In this document: piece after piece, positions 20,200 to 29,302 of the stretch | Layout of the letters: each line of letters starts with the position of its first letter | How positions within the stretch are numbered: the first letter of the stretch is position 1 | From: Zychaea mexicana | Lineage: Eukaryota; Mucoromycota; Mucoromycetes; Mucorales; Lichtheimiaceae | Direction of reading: 5' to 3' | Length of the DNA: 64,000 nt | Assembly (NCBI RefSeq): GCF_025766255.1 | Contig: NW_026516710.1 | Span: 1-64,000 of the forward strand | Position numbers and translations under genes: made by a program | Notes under the pieces: generated by a model | Told to the model about the DNA's origin: nothing | The model's input: the letters and a program-made list of their open reading frames with translations, nothing else | The model's database searches: none

Positions 20200-23100
20200 T
20201 TACGGGCGTCTTCGTTTGCGTCCTGCAACTCGTTCGGCAATAGAATTTCTGGTGGGATCATTACGTCTCCGCCAGTACTGCTGGATAAGGAACGGGGAGT
20301 CGAAGCTCTCTGGTGGTTCCCAAGTATCCTCAGATGAATCATAGCCCTTCCATCGAACCTTGTACTCGTATTCTCCTGGTTTGCCACGGTGGTTTATAAT
20401 ACAATCGATCACATAATGCTTATCATCTCTCAGGAGTGGATCCTCAGATACGCTCTTTAACGCACTTGGAGGGAAGCTCGGCCTGATAATGTCACCGGTC
20501 TTATCCTTGAGGATGTATGCCCCTGTGTCTGTTTTGTAATGTACCACAAAAGGTCCTTCATATTTTGGATCCGTTTTACGTGTGCGTATTTTGTCTTCAA
20601 TTGCAACCAGGGAACCGATGGGGAATTCGATGAGTCGATGGGTCTTGTTAAATTTATCTTGAGCAGCTTGTCGAACGTTGCGGATGCGTTGGCTGATGGC
20701 TGGCACAACAATTTTTGCCATGGCATCAATTCTTTTCCTCAGGTCTGTGTCATCATATGGGGCAAGTGGCTCCTCAGGACTGGGTGTATCACTCCGATAG
20801 TCCTTGAACGCGTTCATCCTTCTTCCAAACATAAGTGAGAATGGAGCTGAATTGTGTATGGGCGCGATTCGTGCATTATAGGCCAACTGAACAAAAGGTA
20901 CATGTCGATCCCAGTCTTTGACTTGGCCGTCAATCATCTTGTGTATGGCTCGTTTAGCTGTTTGTACCATCCGCTCTGCCGCACCGTTAGCACGTGCATG
21001 ATATGGTGATATCAAACGTCTATCAATACCAGCTTGTTTGCATACCAAGTTCATCAATTCATTAACGAACTCGCGGCCATTGTCACTTTGTAATATTTGC
21101 ATTGGTCCGAAGTCAGCTATTATTTTGATAAGATGTGTAGCAACAGTCGGGGAAGTTTTGTCTGGTACAGCGCGTAATAAACAAAACTTGCTGAAAATGT
21201 CGATCATCACCATGAGGTATAAATTTCCATCATGTGAGAGGTCATAGGGTCCCGCAAAGTCAATTGCCCAATGATCACCAGGTAAATTGCTCTCGATGGA
21301 TTGTAGTGGATGGTAACCTTTTTGGACTACATTGTGCTGCATGCATTGCTTACATTGCTTGACTGTTTCAATAGCATCTTGTTTCAGGTTCTTCCAGTGG
21401 AGACCGTCAGCATGAACAGCTCGCACGATAGCATCTGCGCCAAAGTGACCAAATAAGTGTTTCTTCAACAGCAAATCCTTTCGCTCATTACTAGGCAAGC
21501 TTTTGTATTCTGGATCAAATAGCTCGTGGATGTGGTTGTGTAGATCACTAATAACTTGGTTACGTGATTCAGTATCAGGTGGTGACATAGCATCTTCAGG
21601 TACCGTTGTCTTTGCAGCACGTGTAACAAGAGCGTCTTTTGTCCTCGAGTTCGATGTGTTCACGTCATTACCCCCCACCAGCTCTTCGTTAGGCGGGAAT
21701 AAGCGAGACAAGGCATCGGGAATAACGTTTGTAACTCCTGGGATGTGTACAACGGTAAAAGAGTAATCAAGCAGTGTGTCCCACCAATTCATCATCATGC
21801 TGTTGGCATACTTTTGGGAGTTGAGATAGACAAGTGCGCGATGATCAGTTTGGATCTCGAATGGAATATCTGTGCCCCAGAGATACTTATGAAACTTCTG
21901 TAAGCCAAATACCACAGCGAGCAACTCGCGTCGAGTTACACTCCAGCGGGTCTCGGATGGAGAAAGAGATCGCGCCATAAAGCCAATGTACTTGATGACG
22001 TATTGTGTGTTACCATCTTTGTCTGTGCGCGGATGCTTTTGGAATAAGATTGCGGAAATTCCAACATTGCTCGCGTCGGTACCAAGGTAGCATTTCAAGT
22101 CTGGTCGAAATTGGCTCAAAGTAGGTGCTCGAGTAAGGGCTAGCTTGATGTTTTCAAAGCTCTGTTGGCACTCATGAGTCCATAGATCGCCGATCTTTTG
22201 TACATTGCGTAGCTTGTCCAAAGGTGCTGTCAGATCCGAAAATCGTGGCAGGTGGGTGCGCATATAATTTGCAATGCCCAAGAAACGCATCACCTCTTTG
22301 CCTGTTTGAGGTCTGTCAATCGATTGTATATTGGATGTCTTTTTTGGATCCAAGAATATCCCTGATTCGCCTACTACAAAACCCAAAACATTGGTGCGTG
22401 ATAGTGCAAAGCCAGATTTCTCGTGATTCAGTAGCAAATTGCATTCGGTCAGTTTGGATACCACAGCTGCGACATTGGCGCTATGTGAAGCCAAATCTGT
22501 ATCATAAACGTATACATCGTCCACAAAGGAAATACAACGCATTCCGTTTGTGATAGTAGCAAGGCACCGACAAAATTGGTTGCTCAAAAATTTTAGGCCA
22601 AAAGCCCCACCTTTATAGACCCATTGCTTCCCTCGATGAGTGAAGGCTAGTTTGGACTGGTCAACCGGGTCTGGAATAGGCAGTTTGTGAAATGCCGACT
22701 TGACATCGAGTCGTGTCACCACTTTAGCTCCGTTAAGAGTCTGAAGTACGTCTTTCACCAATGGTAATGGGAAGCGATCATCTTCAATGAGAATCCTGTT
22801 AAGGGCGCGCAAGTCTAGGCAGGGCCTTCTGTCAACGAGGTTACCAGCAGCGTCTTTCTTGGGCACAAAGATAATTGGGTTGTTAAACTCCGTGTTACTT
22901 GGTGCTTCTTGTATAAGACCATCGGCGAGCCATTTTGATATGGTCTCATCCAGAAGAGAATTAAGTTTCGGTGGAAGATCATATTGTCGCGTGTAGACTG
23001 TCTTTCCAGGAATTGTTTTGATGCGCACAACGGCTTCTGGGATATTGCAAAATGCTCCAGGTGGTATCCGTTTGTTGGCTTCGAGAATGGGAGAAACAGT

Positions 23101-23211
23101 AGAGAAAAAGGCGTCTCTTTCTTCTGGGGTTCCAGCAGGCGTTTCATCCGGAGTTTGATACTCATCGGTGTTTTCAACTACCTGTGTTGGGGTGTCCCAT
23201 GACCGGGCCAA
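20200..23211 (-). CDS. Gypsy Pol: reverse transcriptase, RNase H, integrase, chromodomain
   Basis: An uninterrupted frame of 1,003 aa. Reverse transcriptase spans about residues 60-330, with D169 (RLDVKSAF) and an FVDD catalytic box at 229-232 in place of the usual YxDD. RNase H follows at about 375-490 (LGTDASN, TRRELLA, TDHRAL). Integrase has an HHCC zinc motif near 590-615 (C-x2-C in KQCKQC) and a DDE core (AIDFAGP, QSDNGREF, AAERMVQ). The C-terminus is a chromodomain, about 935-990 (YKVRWKGYDSSEDTWEP). The ORF overlaps the protease ORF by 34 bases in another frame, so Pol is probably made by frameshifting; its first Met may not be a true start. The element may be autonomous for reverse transcription, although gag is damaged. 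Confidence 0.93.
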   Translation of the reverse strand: MARSWDTPTQVVENTDEYQTPDETPAGTPEERDAFFSTVSPILEANKRIPPGAFCNIPEAVVRIKTIPGKTVYTRQYDLPPKLNSLLDETISKWLADGLIQEAPSNTEFNNPIIFVPKKDAAGNLVDRRPCLDLRALNRILIEDDRFPLPLVKDVLQTLNGAKVVTRLDVKSAFHKLPIPDPVDQSKLAFTHRGKQWVYKGGAFGLKFLSNQFCRCLATITNGMRCISFVDDVYVYDTDLASHSANVAAVVSKLTECNLLLNHEKSGFALSRTNVLGFVVGESGIFLDPKKTSNIQSIDRPQTGKEVMRFLGIANYMRTHLPRFSDLTAPLDKLRNVQKIGDLWTHECQQSFENIKLALTRAPTLSQFRPDLKCYLGTDASNVGISAILFQKHPRTDKDGNTQYVIKYIGFMARSLSPSETRWSVTRRELLAVVFGLQKFHKYLWGTDIPFEIQTDHRALVYLNSQKYANSMMMNWWDTLLDYSFTVVHIPGVTNVIPDALSRLFPPNEELVGGNDVNTSNSRTKDALVTRAAKTTVPEDAMSPPDTESRNQVISDLHNHIHELFDPEYKSLPSNERKDLLLKKHLFGHFGADAIVRAVHADGLHWKNLKQDAIETVKQCKQCMQHNVVQKGYHPLQSIESNLPGDHWAIDFAGPYDLSHDGNLYLMVMIDIFSKFCLLRAVPDKTSPTVATHLIKIIADFGPMQILQSDNGREFVNELMNLVCKQAGIDRRLISPYHARANGAAERMVQTAKRAIHKMIDGQVKDWDRHVPFVQLAYNARIAPIHNSAPFSLMFGRRMNAFKDYRSDTPSPEEPLAPYDDTDLRKRIDAMAKIVVPAISQRIRNVRQAAQDKFNKTHRLIEFPIGSLVAIEDKIRTRKTDPKYEGPFVVHYKTDTGAYILKDKTGDIIRPSFPPSALKSVSEDPLLRDDKHYVIDCIINHRGKPGEYEYKVRWKGYDSSEDTWEPPESFDSPFLIQQYWRRRNDPTRNSIAERVAGRKRRRP

Positions 23212-23633
23212 ACCTCCGAGAAAATTCCAATTTTGTTCATGATGTCAAGACCGAGTGAAACCTCTGTGTCATCTGTCATATCAAGCACATAGAATCGATG
23301 TGTTGTCTGAATACCATTGTGAATGATTGTCACAGGGTCAGTGATGCCATTGCTCATAGCGATATGGCCTTTCGCTGCCTCATGGATAGGAACAGTTTGC
23401 TTTGTAAAATGTATTTTATTTTGTTGGCAAAATTTATTGCTCAGACTAGAAAAATTTGCGCCGCTGTCACAGAGTCCCAAGGTTCTATTATTCTGTACCG
23501 TGATAGGAACGAAAATAGAATCGTTAGTGTTGTTCTGTGAACGCTCATCCCTTTTGCGCCAGATCTCATATAAAGGATCGCTGCTGCATACCTTGATTTG
23601 CCTTGTCAATGACAGCGTGAAATCCAAATCCAT
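23178..23633 (-). CDS. Gypsy retropepsin-like aspartic protease
   Basis: A 151-codon ORF between gag and pol. It contains the active-site triad DSG (LGLCDSGANFSSLS) and a later hydrophobic-Gly pair (SLGLDIMNKIG), as in retropepsins of Ty3/Gypsy elements. It overlaps the 3' pol ORF by 34 bases in a different frame. The protease would normally be part of a Gag-Pro-Pol polyprotein and cleave it during particle maturation. Confidence 0.8.
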   Translation of the reverse strand: MDLDFTLSLTRQIKVCSSDPLYEIWRKRDERSQNNTNDSIFVPITVQNNRTLGLCDSGANFSSLSNKFCQQNKIHFTKQTVPIHEAAKGHIAMSNGITDPVTIIHNGIQTTHRFYVLDMTDDTEVSLGLDIMNKIGIFSEVWPGHGTPQHR

Positions 23634-23639
23634 GTCAGT

Positions 23640-24982
23640 GACCGGAAGGAGGTCCTGCTGGTTGGGTTGCTATGGTGGCGGCTGAGGTTGCGGACTGAGC
23701 CCTTTCCTATTCCAATTGGGCACGTCGTTGTTTTGTTCATATTGTTTTCTCTTGCTTGCTTGTGCTCGAGATACTCTTTGCACTTGTGACCATCGACACG
23801 AATGCGGCTGCAAAACCAGCAGTGTTCTTCATTGACTTTGGTTCCGGCTCGTTCCTTACCTTTGTCTCTCTTTTGAGAAGAGGACTCGGGCTTTCTCGAG
23901 AAACATTAGCCATTGGTGTGGTTGGATGTGGGGTGGCGACGACACTGGTCACTCGCGACTCTTGCTTTCTTGCTTTCTTAGCAGGTCTGCGGTCATGTTC
24001 TTCACCATCATCATCAGATAGTGACCAATTGTTGACGTCTTGGCCAGCATCTTTGTACCCGTCGTACACAATGCTCAGCAGTTCGGTCGCCTTTGCAACA
24101 TTGAGAGGCTGATCCTTGGTAGAGGTAGCGTAAGCCACCTTCACGGCCATCTGCAGCTCTGGAGTGAGTGACCGGACAAAGATTTGACCCCAAGTCTTGC
24201 TGTCCTCCTCCTCGGCATCGTGCATGAGCTTGTTGTACTTGTCAGTGTACTTGATCAAGTTCTCTCTTGGTCTAAGTTTCATTGCATGCAACTGGTCTGA
24301 GATGGCAACTGCTTACGAAGCACCACCATATTTCAGGTTGAATGCTTTCTTGGCTTGCGACCAAGACAGACGTTTGTCCGCTAAGTGACGTTGGAACCAA
24401 GACAATTGCTCGGTCGACAATGTTGGCAGCATGGTGGTTTCCCAGCAATCTTCTGGCGAAGCATTGTGGTAGCGAACCACGACCTCAAACTTGGTCAAAA
24501 AGTCGTTGACAGATGAAAAAACCTCTTTGGTCTTGTCTCTGACACTGTTTTTGATTTGGAAAACGGGCAGATCCTTCAAAGGAATCTTGGGTCCATTCTC
24601 CTGCTTGACACACTTCACAATGGCACCGGCGTTTTATACACACGGGCTCGCTCAGTGGCAGCAGCAACAAGGCGTTGATGGTATGCCTTCTGCTCAGCGG
24701 GTGCTTGCACATCCTCGAGGCGAAGTGCTTCCAACAAAAGTTGCTCTAATTGGGCCTTATAGACCTCAAAAAGTCTCAAGCAATGACCTGCGGGTCAGCA
24801 TGCTTGGACTCCAAGCTCGATAACATGGCGGTGGTGCTACCATCTGCTACAGGCTGGGCATAGATGTCCTTCTCGACACTGGAGATGCCTGGGGAACGGG
24901 ACGACTCGCCAACAACTTCCTCTATGGTAAGGTCTTCAGTGGCTTGAGCCTTCTTGAAATCGAAAGTGGCTTGGCTGTTCAT
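23640..24982 (-). pseudogene. Gypsy gag, multiply disrupted
   Basis: Gag sequence is spread over several frames. It starts at 24982 (MNSQATFDF), breaks near 24776, resumes as a coiled-coil-like stretch, and shifts again near 24620. It then reads through a capsid-like region (WFQRHLADKRLSWSQAKKAF) to a TAA at about 24313 that lies where a Gln codon would be expected. It continues in frame from 24291, and shifts once more near 23885 before a zinc-knuckle-like motif (CWFCSRIRVDGHKC). At least four lesions are visible. The knuckle spacing, C-x2-C-x7-H-x-C, is unusual. Confidence 0.75.
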
Positions 24983-25021
24983 AGTGGTAGGATAGATTGG
25001 TAGTCAAAATTGAAGAAAAAA

Positions 25022-25246
25022 TGTGGTGTTCAACAATAGAAAGGGACTAGAAGTCTTCGAGATTGCTGTTTAATTCAAAAAGAATGAATGAACTATCCTT
25101 CACTTGTTTTCTACAGCTATTTATACACGACCAGGGTCTGTGACGATGAAAAGAAAAACCAGATAAATGATAGATCCGCTCAGCAACCTGACCAATACTT
25201 CTTGACGCTGGTTTCTAATCGAAACCGCTGTAAGTCAGCCACGACA
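25022..25246 (-). repeat. 5' LTR of the Gypsy element
   Basis: A 225-bp terminal repeat, upstream in the sense of the element, and apparently identical to 19915-20139. It should contain the promoter (TATA-like GTATAAATAGC on the coding strand). Confidence 0.95.
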
Positions 25247-26163
25247 CAGCTTTTATATCAATACTGGCATAATAACTAGAACGCGAGAACAAAAGAAGAC
25301 CAACCATACACGAAAGCTTACCGAACAATTTTCTCCAGCTGACTCTGCTTTTGGTCTTATGTATTTTAATTGATTTAATATGTTGTTATAGTAATATATG
25401 GCAGATCTGTCACAGAAAAGTACTTACCAGAGCCTTGTTCAATTGGTGTGCTTGTTTCTGTATTATTCCTGACCAAAATCTGTCAGCCGATTTCCCAAAA
25501 GGAGTGTTTTGAGTGATGAAGTCGAGATTTTTGTCAACGAAATCAGCGATGCTAGGATCCTGTTCGTTTTGCAGGTAATCGCGAATAACTTGTAAAAAAT
25601 ATAATTTAGTTTATTACGCGTTAAAGGCGCTCTTCTACATGAGTTCCTTTGTTTCCCCCACCTTTATCAACTTCTTCGGTTGCCATGGAAATGATTGATG
25701 CAATTTTAACGGAGCAACAATATGCAAGCACACAATCCGATTTCCCCAACTTGAGAGAAAATTGCACCGCCACCAAAATTGGGTTTTTTCTTTCTCTTTT
25801 CACCCACACAACAACACATTCAAACTGGTAAGAGAGTTCTTATCATAGAGTAATATTGTTTAAATCTTTTTCTGATATTTTTTTTGATAGTATATTAACA
25901 TTCTCTCGCATTGGTGCCGGTTCATCGTATTGATAAGGGAAGGTGTAAGTTATGGTCTCCTTGAATTTTACATTAAAAAAAAAAGAGGATGGAGGGATCG
26001 TCGTTATGTCATCTGGAATCAAAGCTAAAACTAACGCTTGCATTTATTTTTAGTATAAAACAGATTTTTTCTTCCTAATTACCGCTTACGATTATTGTCA
26101 AAGGGTTCTTGATGGACCCATAGCACATTGTTCTGCTTTGGTTCCCACTCGTTGTAACCCGAG

Positions 26164-26334
26164 TCGTTATGCGATGTCCACGTAGTTCGTTCTGCCGTGC
26201 TTTCTGCTCCATAACTACACTTTTTTGTCGTTATGCGATGTCCACGTAGTTCGTTCTGCCGTGCTTTCCACTCCATAACTACACTTTTTTGTTCTTATGC
26301 GATTTCCACGTAGTTCTTTCTGCCTGCTTTCCGC
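26164..26334. repeat. 64-bp minisatellite, about 3 copies
   Basis: The shortest version of the minisatellite described at 4067-4312, ending in the same diverged last copy. Confidence 0.88.
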
Positions 26335-27207
26335 TCACACATATTTCATTTTCTACTTATCTTAACTAACCAGTATATAAATCTTTCAAGAAGTACGAGC
26401 GTTTCGGTTTTGTAAACAGTCGAAACGAACATGGTGATCGCCAAGCGAAGTTTTGGCAGCGTATAAAGAAGTGAACGTCCCGGATGTCAAAACACTGACG
26501 ATCAGTAGCAAAAAACACGCGAGCGACACAAATGCTCGCATTTGAAAAACGTGCGGAAAGCAGCGCACGATGCACCCGGCAAAGGCGTCGACCGTTGCAT
26601 TTGGCAGTGCAGACGCTTAATATGCACGAACTGTAGATTTGTTGCTCGTCAGGATATACATGGCGAGCATGCGTATATCCACATCTGGATGCTTCTTGGG
26701 TACAAAGAAACTATTTTGTTTTACACCGTGACCATACGTCTTAACAACGTGTTCATAGTTTCTAAGAGCAGGACTATTATTGCTCTTATCATACAGTGTT
26801 TTGAAGATTTTGTCTCACGATGCTCGCCAGTACCGCGATACAGAAGATCGTGTCGTTCAAATATTGTTACGTTGGCATTTTGTGGGTCTAGGGCAAAATT
26901 CAGAGCTCGGATGCGACTGTAAGTATGATCTTCAATGTGTTTCCTTCTACATAGCTTAATGTTGTATGTAATGAGAAATCTCAGTCTAAGAGAGTACCAC
27001 AGCTGCCCGGGATCTTTGTGGCTCGGTCTGCTGACTCACCTGAACACGGTGCAGGCTGAGGAACCTTCTCAACAGTTTGCCGAAATCGAAATTACGTTCA
27101 ACACAACGCATCAACCAGCTTAAAGGACCACCAGCACCAACATTACCAGCACCAGCTGGAGACGTAGTGCGGGTAAGCATAATGATATAGCTTAGGATGG
27201 ATAGGGG
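26335..27207. other. Conserved array spacer, third copy (array end)
   Basis: The third copy of the segment at 4313-5177. Identity with the other copies stops near 27,205, inside GGATGGATAGGG, at the base where hAT elements begin in the other units. No gene is assigned. Confidence 0.45.
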
Positions 27208-29296
27208 CATAGGGCGGATGATAAAAAGGAATCAAGCACTTAACATGAACTTATTAGGCTCCCTCCCTCCCCAATCCATACGAAGGACAAGGACAAATAG
27301 CACGAGCATTGTTAATTTTTTTTTGTCTACTCGACACAATGAAGAACGTTTCATAGTCATAATGTGATTACATAATTCTGATTTTAAACGAAAGTGGTAG
27401 TGTGATAAGTTCTAGGTCGAAAGAAATTTCTCGTAAGAATCTCTTGAGACCGTCAGAACAAAATAGGAAATGTTATTATGCTAAATTCTTCTCGAACCTT
27501 TATTTCATAGCGAATTCAAAGATATATAAAGGCAATAAATCCAATTGATATACATTAATCTTCTTTTTCGCTCGGTCATTACCAGCTTCCTCACATCTCT
27601 ATTCTATCCCTTCCATTTTTCTCAATTTCAACTTCCCAATGTCGCCCCTGGAAGAACAATTACACATGATGCAACAACAAATTGTTGCTCTACAGGAACA
27701 ACTCCACGGTGCTACTACTACTCCTATGCAGTCAGCGTATGACACTGCTACCCTTCCCTTACACTCCATGGGTACTCGACCCCATTACGATTGGTCTCCT
27801 TCTGAAGGTCTTACTGAATTGATGAATTTGGATGTTCCATTGCACACTTCGTCGCTACTCTCTGACTCAGAACGTAAAACCATCATCGAGTCCTACCCTC
27901 CCATGGCGCACGTGGACTACAAGGCTCCGGCTACTATCCCCACAGCGGAACGTGCAATGAACAAAGGTCAGCGCTATGAGGACAACTCCTTAAAGCAACT
28001 GCAATATCAATTGTCAGCTGTTTACCGCCCTCTTGACATTCTCAGTCATGAATTGGTCACCTCTGAAGCGGACAACCCTAATTTGGAACGCTATTGTACA
28101 ATGCTTCGTGATATCCGCAAGCTCTTATTGCATGTCGGTGCCTCTATGACTCACGCTCGTAACAATATCGCTCTTCGTGCCATCAATCCTTCCTTTTCGT
28201 TGAAAGCTGGTAACGAGGTCAATTACACGCTCCCTTTTGACGAGTTCCAACACACATTGATTCAACAAACTACAGCACGCAAGGCTACTCGAGAAGCGAC
28301 TAACAATAAACGTCAACGTCGTCGGGCTCCCAATGACTACTCTCAATCTTCTGGTTCTTTCTCGAGTTTTCCCGACCAGCAGTTTTTTCGATCAGGTCCA
28401 CCCTCTCAGCAGGGTGGTTTCAACAACAACAGCAACAACACCAACAACAACACCAACAACAGCAACCACAGCGGCCGCAACAACAACAACAACAACAACA
28501 CCTTTCGTGCCAACAACAACAGCAGCTACAACAACAAGAAGCACACCAACCCTTTTCGTCAGTAATCTCAACAACGGCTCGTACAACAGCAACATCCGAC
28601 CCAGTCGGAGGTCGGCTCAGCAAGTTTTATACACATTGGACTCAAATTTCAATCAACTCATTCGTCGACACCACAATCGCACACGGCTACAAAATTCAAT
28701 TCCACACACAACCACCAACGACAACAACACCAACGCCCATCCAGCCTTTTGGCCCGGAACAGACTCCATTGATAGATCAGGCAATCCAAGACTTATTGTC
28801 CAAGCAAGCAATCGAACCCGTTTCCAACACGGAAGTCCGTCAAACACCAGGCTTTTACAGCTCAATGTTTGTCATCCCGAAGAAGGATGGCGGCGTTCGA
28901 CCAGTCTTCAACCTCAAACGGCTGAATCAATATCTGGATGCCCCTCATTTCAAGATGGAAACTATTCGGGAAGTGGCTCTAATGATCAAACCCAACGATT
29001 ATCTAGTTTCTATCGACTTGTCCGACGCATTTCTGCACATAGGTCTTCACCCAGCTTCGAGAAGGTTCTTACGTCTAACTTGGAAAGGCCAAGTTTACCA
29101 ATATTGTACGACCGCCTTCGGCTTGTCCACAAGTCCCTTTGTCTTCACCAAAGTTTGCAGGCCCATATTAGAACACTTGCGCTCTCTAGGAATCAGGATC
29201 TCAGCATACTTGGACGATTGGCTTCTCATCGCGGAGTCCAAGCATTTGGCGATGGAACAGGCTTATCAGGTTGTCTCTCTTTTACAACATCTAGGT
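27208..29296 (+). mobile_element. DIRS-like retrotransposon, 3'-truncated
   Basis: A plus-strand element with a DIRS-type Gag ORF followed by an overlapping Pol frame that is cut off inside the reverse transcriptase at about 29,297, where an unrelated repeat begins. The RNase H, methyltransferase-like and tyrosine recombinase parts are missing. The exact left end was not found: 27,208-27,638 is unique leader sequence without a recognised terminal repeat. Confidence 0.8.
27639..28565 (+). CDS. DIRS-like Gag
   Basis: A 308-aa ORF. It has an N-terminal Gln-rich coiled coil (EEQLHMMQQQIVALQEQ), a central helical region (about 100-200) similar in character to DIRS Gag proteins of Mucorales, and a basic stretch (KRQRRR near 232). 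The C-terminal tail of about 60 residues is almost all Asn with Ser and His. Identification rests mainly on position directly before a DIRS-type reverse transcriptase. The start is the first Met in a good context after a pyrimidine-rich leader. Confidence 0.7.
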   Translation: MSPLEEQLHMMQQQIVALQEQLHGATTTPMQSAYDTATLPLHSMGTRPHYDWSPSEGLTELMNLDVPLHTSSLLSDSERKTIIESYPPMAHVDYKAPATIPTAERAMNKGQRYEDNSLKQLQYQLSAVYRPLDILSHELVTSEADNPNLERYCTMLRDIRKLLLHVGASMTHARNNIALRAINPSFSLKAGNEVNYTLPFDEFQHTLIQQTTARKATREATNNKRQRRRAPNDYSQSSGSFSSFPDQQFFRSGPPSQQGGFNNNSNNTNNNTNNSNHSGRNNNNNNNTFRANNNSSYNNKKHTNPFRQ

Positions 29297-29302
29297 TGCC
29301 TC
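28563..29302 (+). pseudogene. DIRS-like Pol, truncated reverse transcriptase
   Basis: The Pol frame overlaps the end of Gag and has no obvious Met. It reads GGRLSKFYTHWTQIS at about 28,608-28,655, then the RT fingers and palm, with D in VSIDLSDAFLHIG (about 29,010) and the catalytic YLDD at about 29,205. It stops being RT-like after LLQHLGC at about 29,302, where sequence shared with 43,872 begins. It cannot encode a complete R/T enzyme. Confidence 0.85.

Larger units (their letters stand above)
19915..25246 (-). mobile_element. Ty3/Gypsy chromodomain LTR retrotransposon (chromovirus)
   Basis: A 5,332-bp element on the minus strand with two 225-bp LTRs that look identical base for base, starting TGTGGTG and ending CACGACA. 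The 5-bp duplication CAGCT lies at 19910-19914 and 25247-25251. A purine tract, GGAGGGGGGTTA on the coding strand, sits next to the 3' LTR. I could not find a convincing tRNA primer site next to the 5' LTR. The order gag, protease, RT, RNase H, integrase, chromodomain is that of chromoviruses. It inserted into intron 3 of gene X copy 3. Confidence 0.95.
14387..25686 (-). pseudogene. Gene X copy 3, split by two mobile elements
   Basis: The exon order is as in copy 2: 25686-25662, 25588-25428, 25344-25322, 19831-19556, 19481-19476 joined to 15597-15456, 15379-15156, 15084-14798 and 14700-14387. Exon 6 has the Trp codon that is a stop in copy 2, and the exon 4 stop of copies 1 and 2 is an intact CAA here. 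A different CAA in exon 4 has become TAA (19633-19635). The Gypsy element sits in intron 3 (19832-25321), and transposon copy 3 with its own insert sits in exon 5. Across the copies every position is intact somewhere, so a functional ancestor is likely. Confidence 0.6.
12929..27207. repeat. Segmental array, unit 3 (complete, expanded by insertions)
   Basis: The third unit has the same order as unit 2 but is enlarged by a 5.3-kb Gypsy element and a 1.56-kb insert. Without those two insertions and their target duplications it would be about 7.4 kb. Similarity to the other units stops at about 27,207, the same point at which the hAT element begins in units 1 and 2, so the array ends at that junction. 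The sequence beyond is unrelated and leads into a DIRS-like element. Confidence 0.88.

Noticed and set aside
24990..25021. tRNA primer-binding site beside the 5' LTR
   Set aside because: The 30 bases next to the LTR do not resemble the 3' end of common priming tRNAs, and complementarity to the LTR itself is too weak to claim self-priming.
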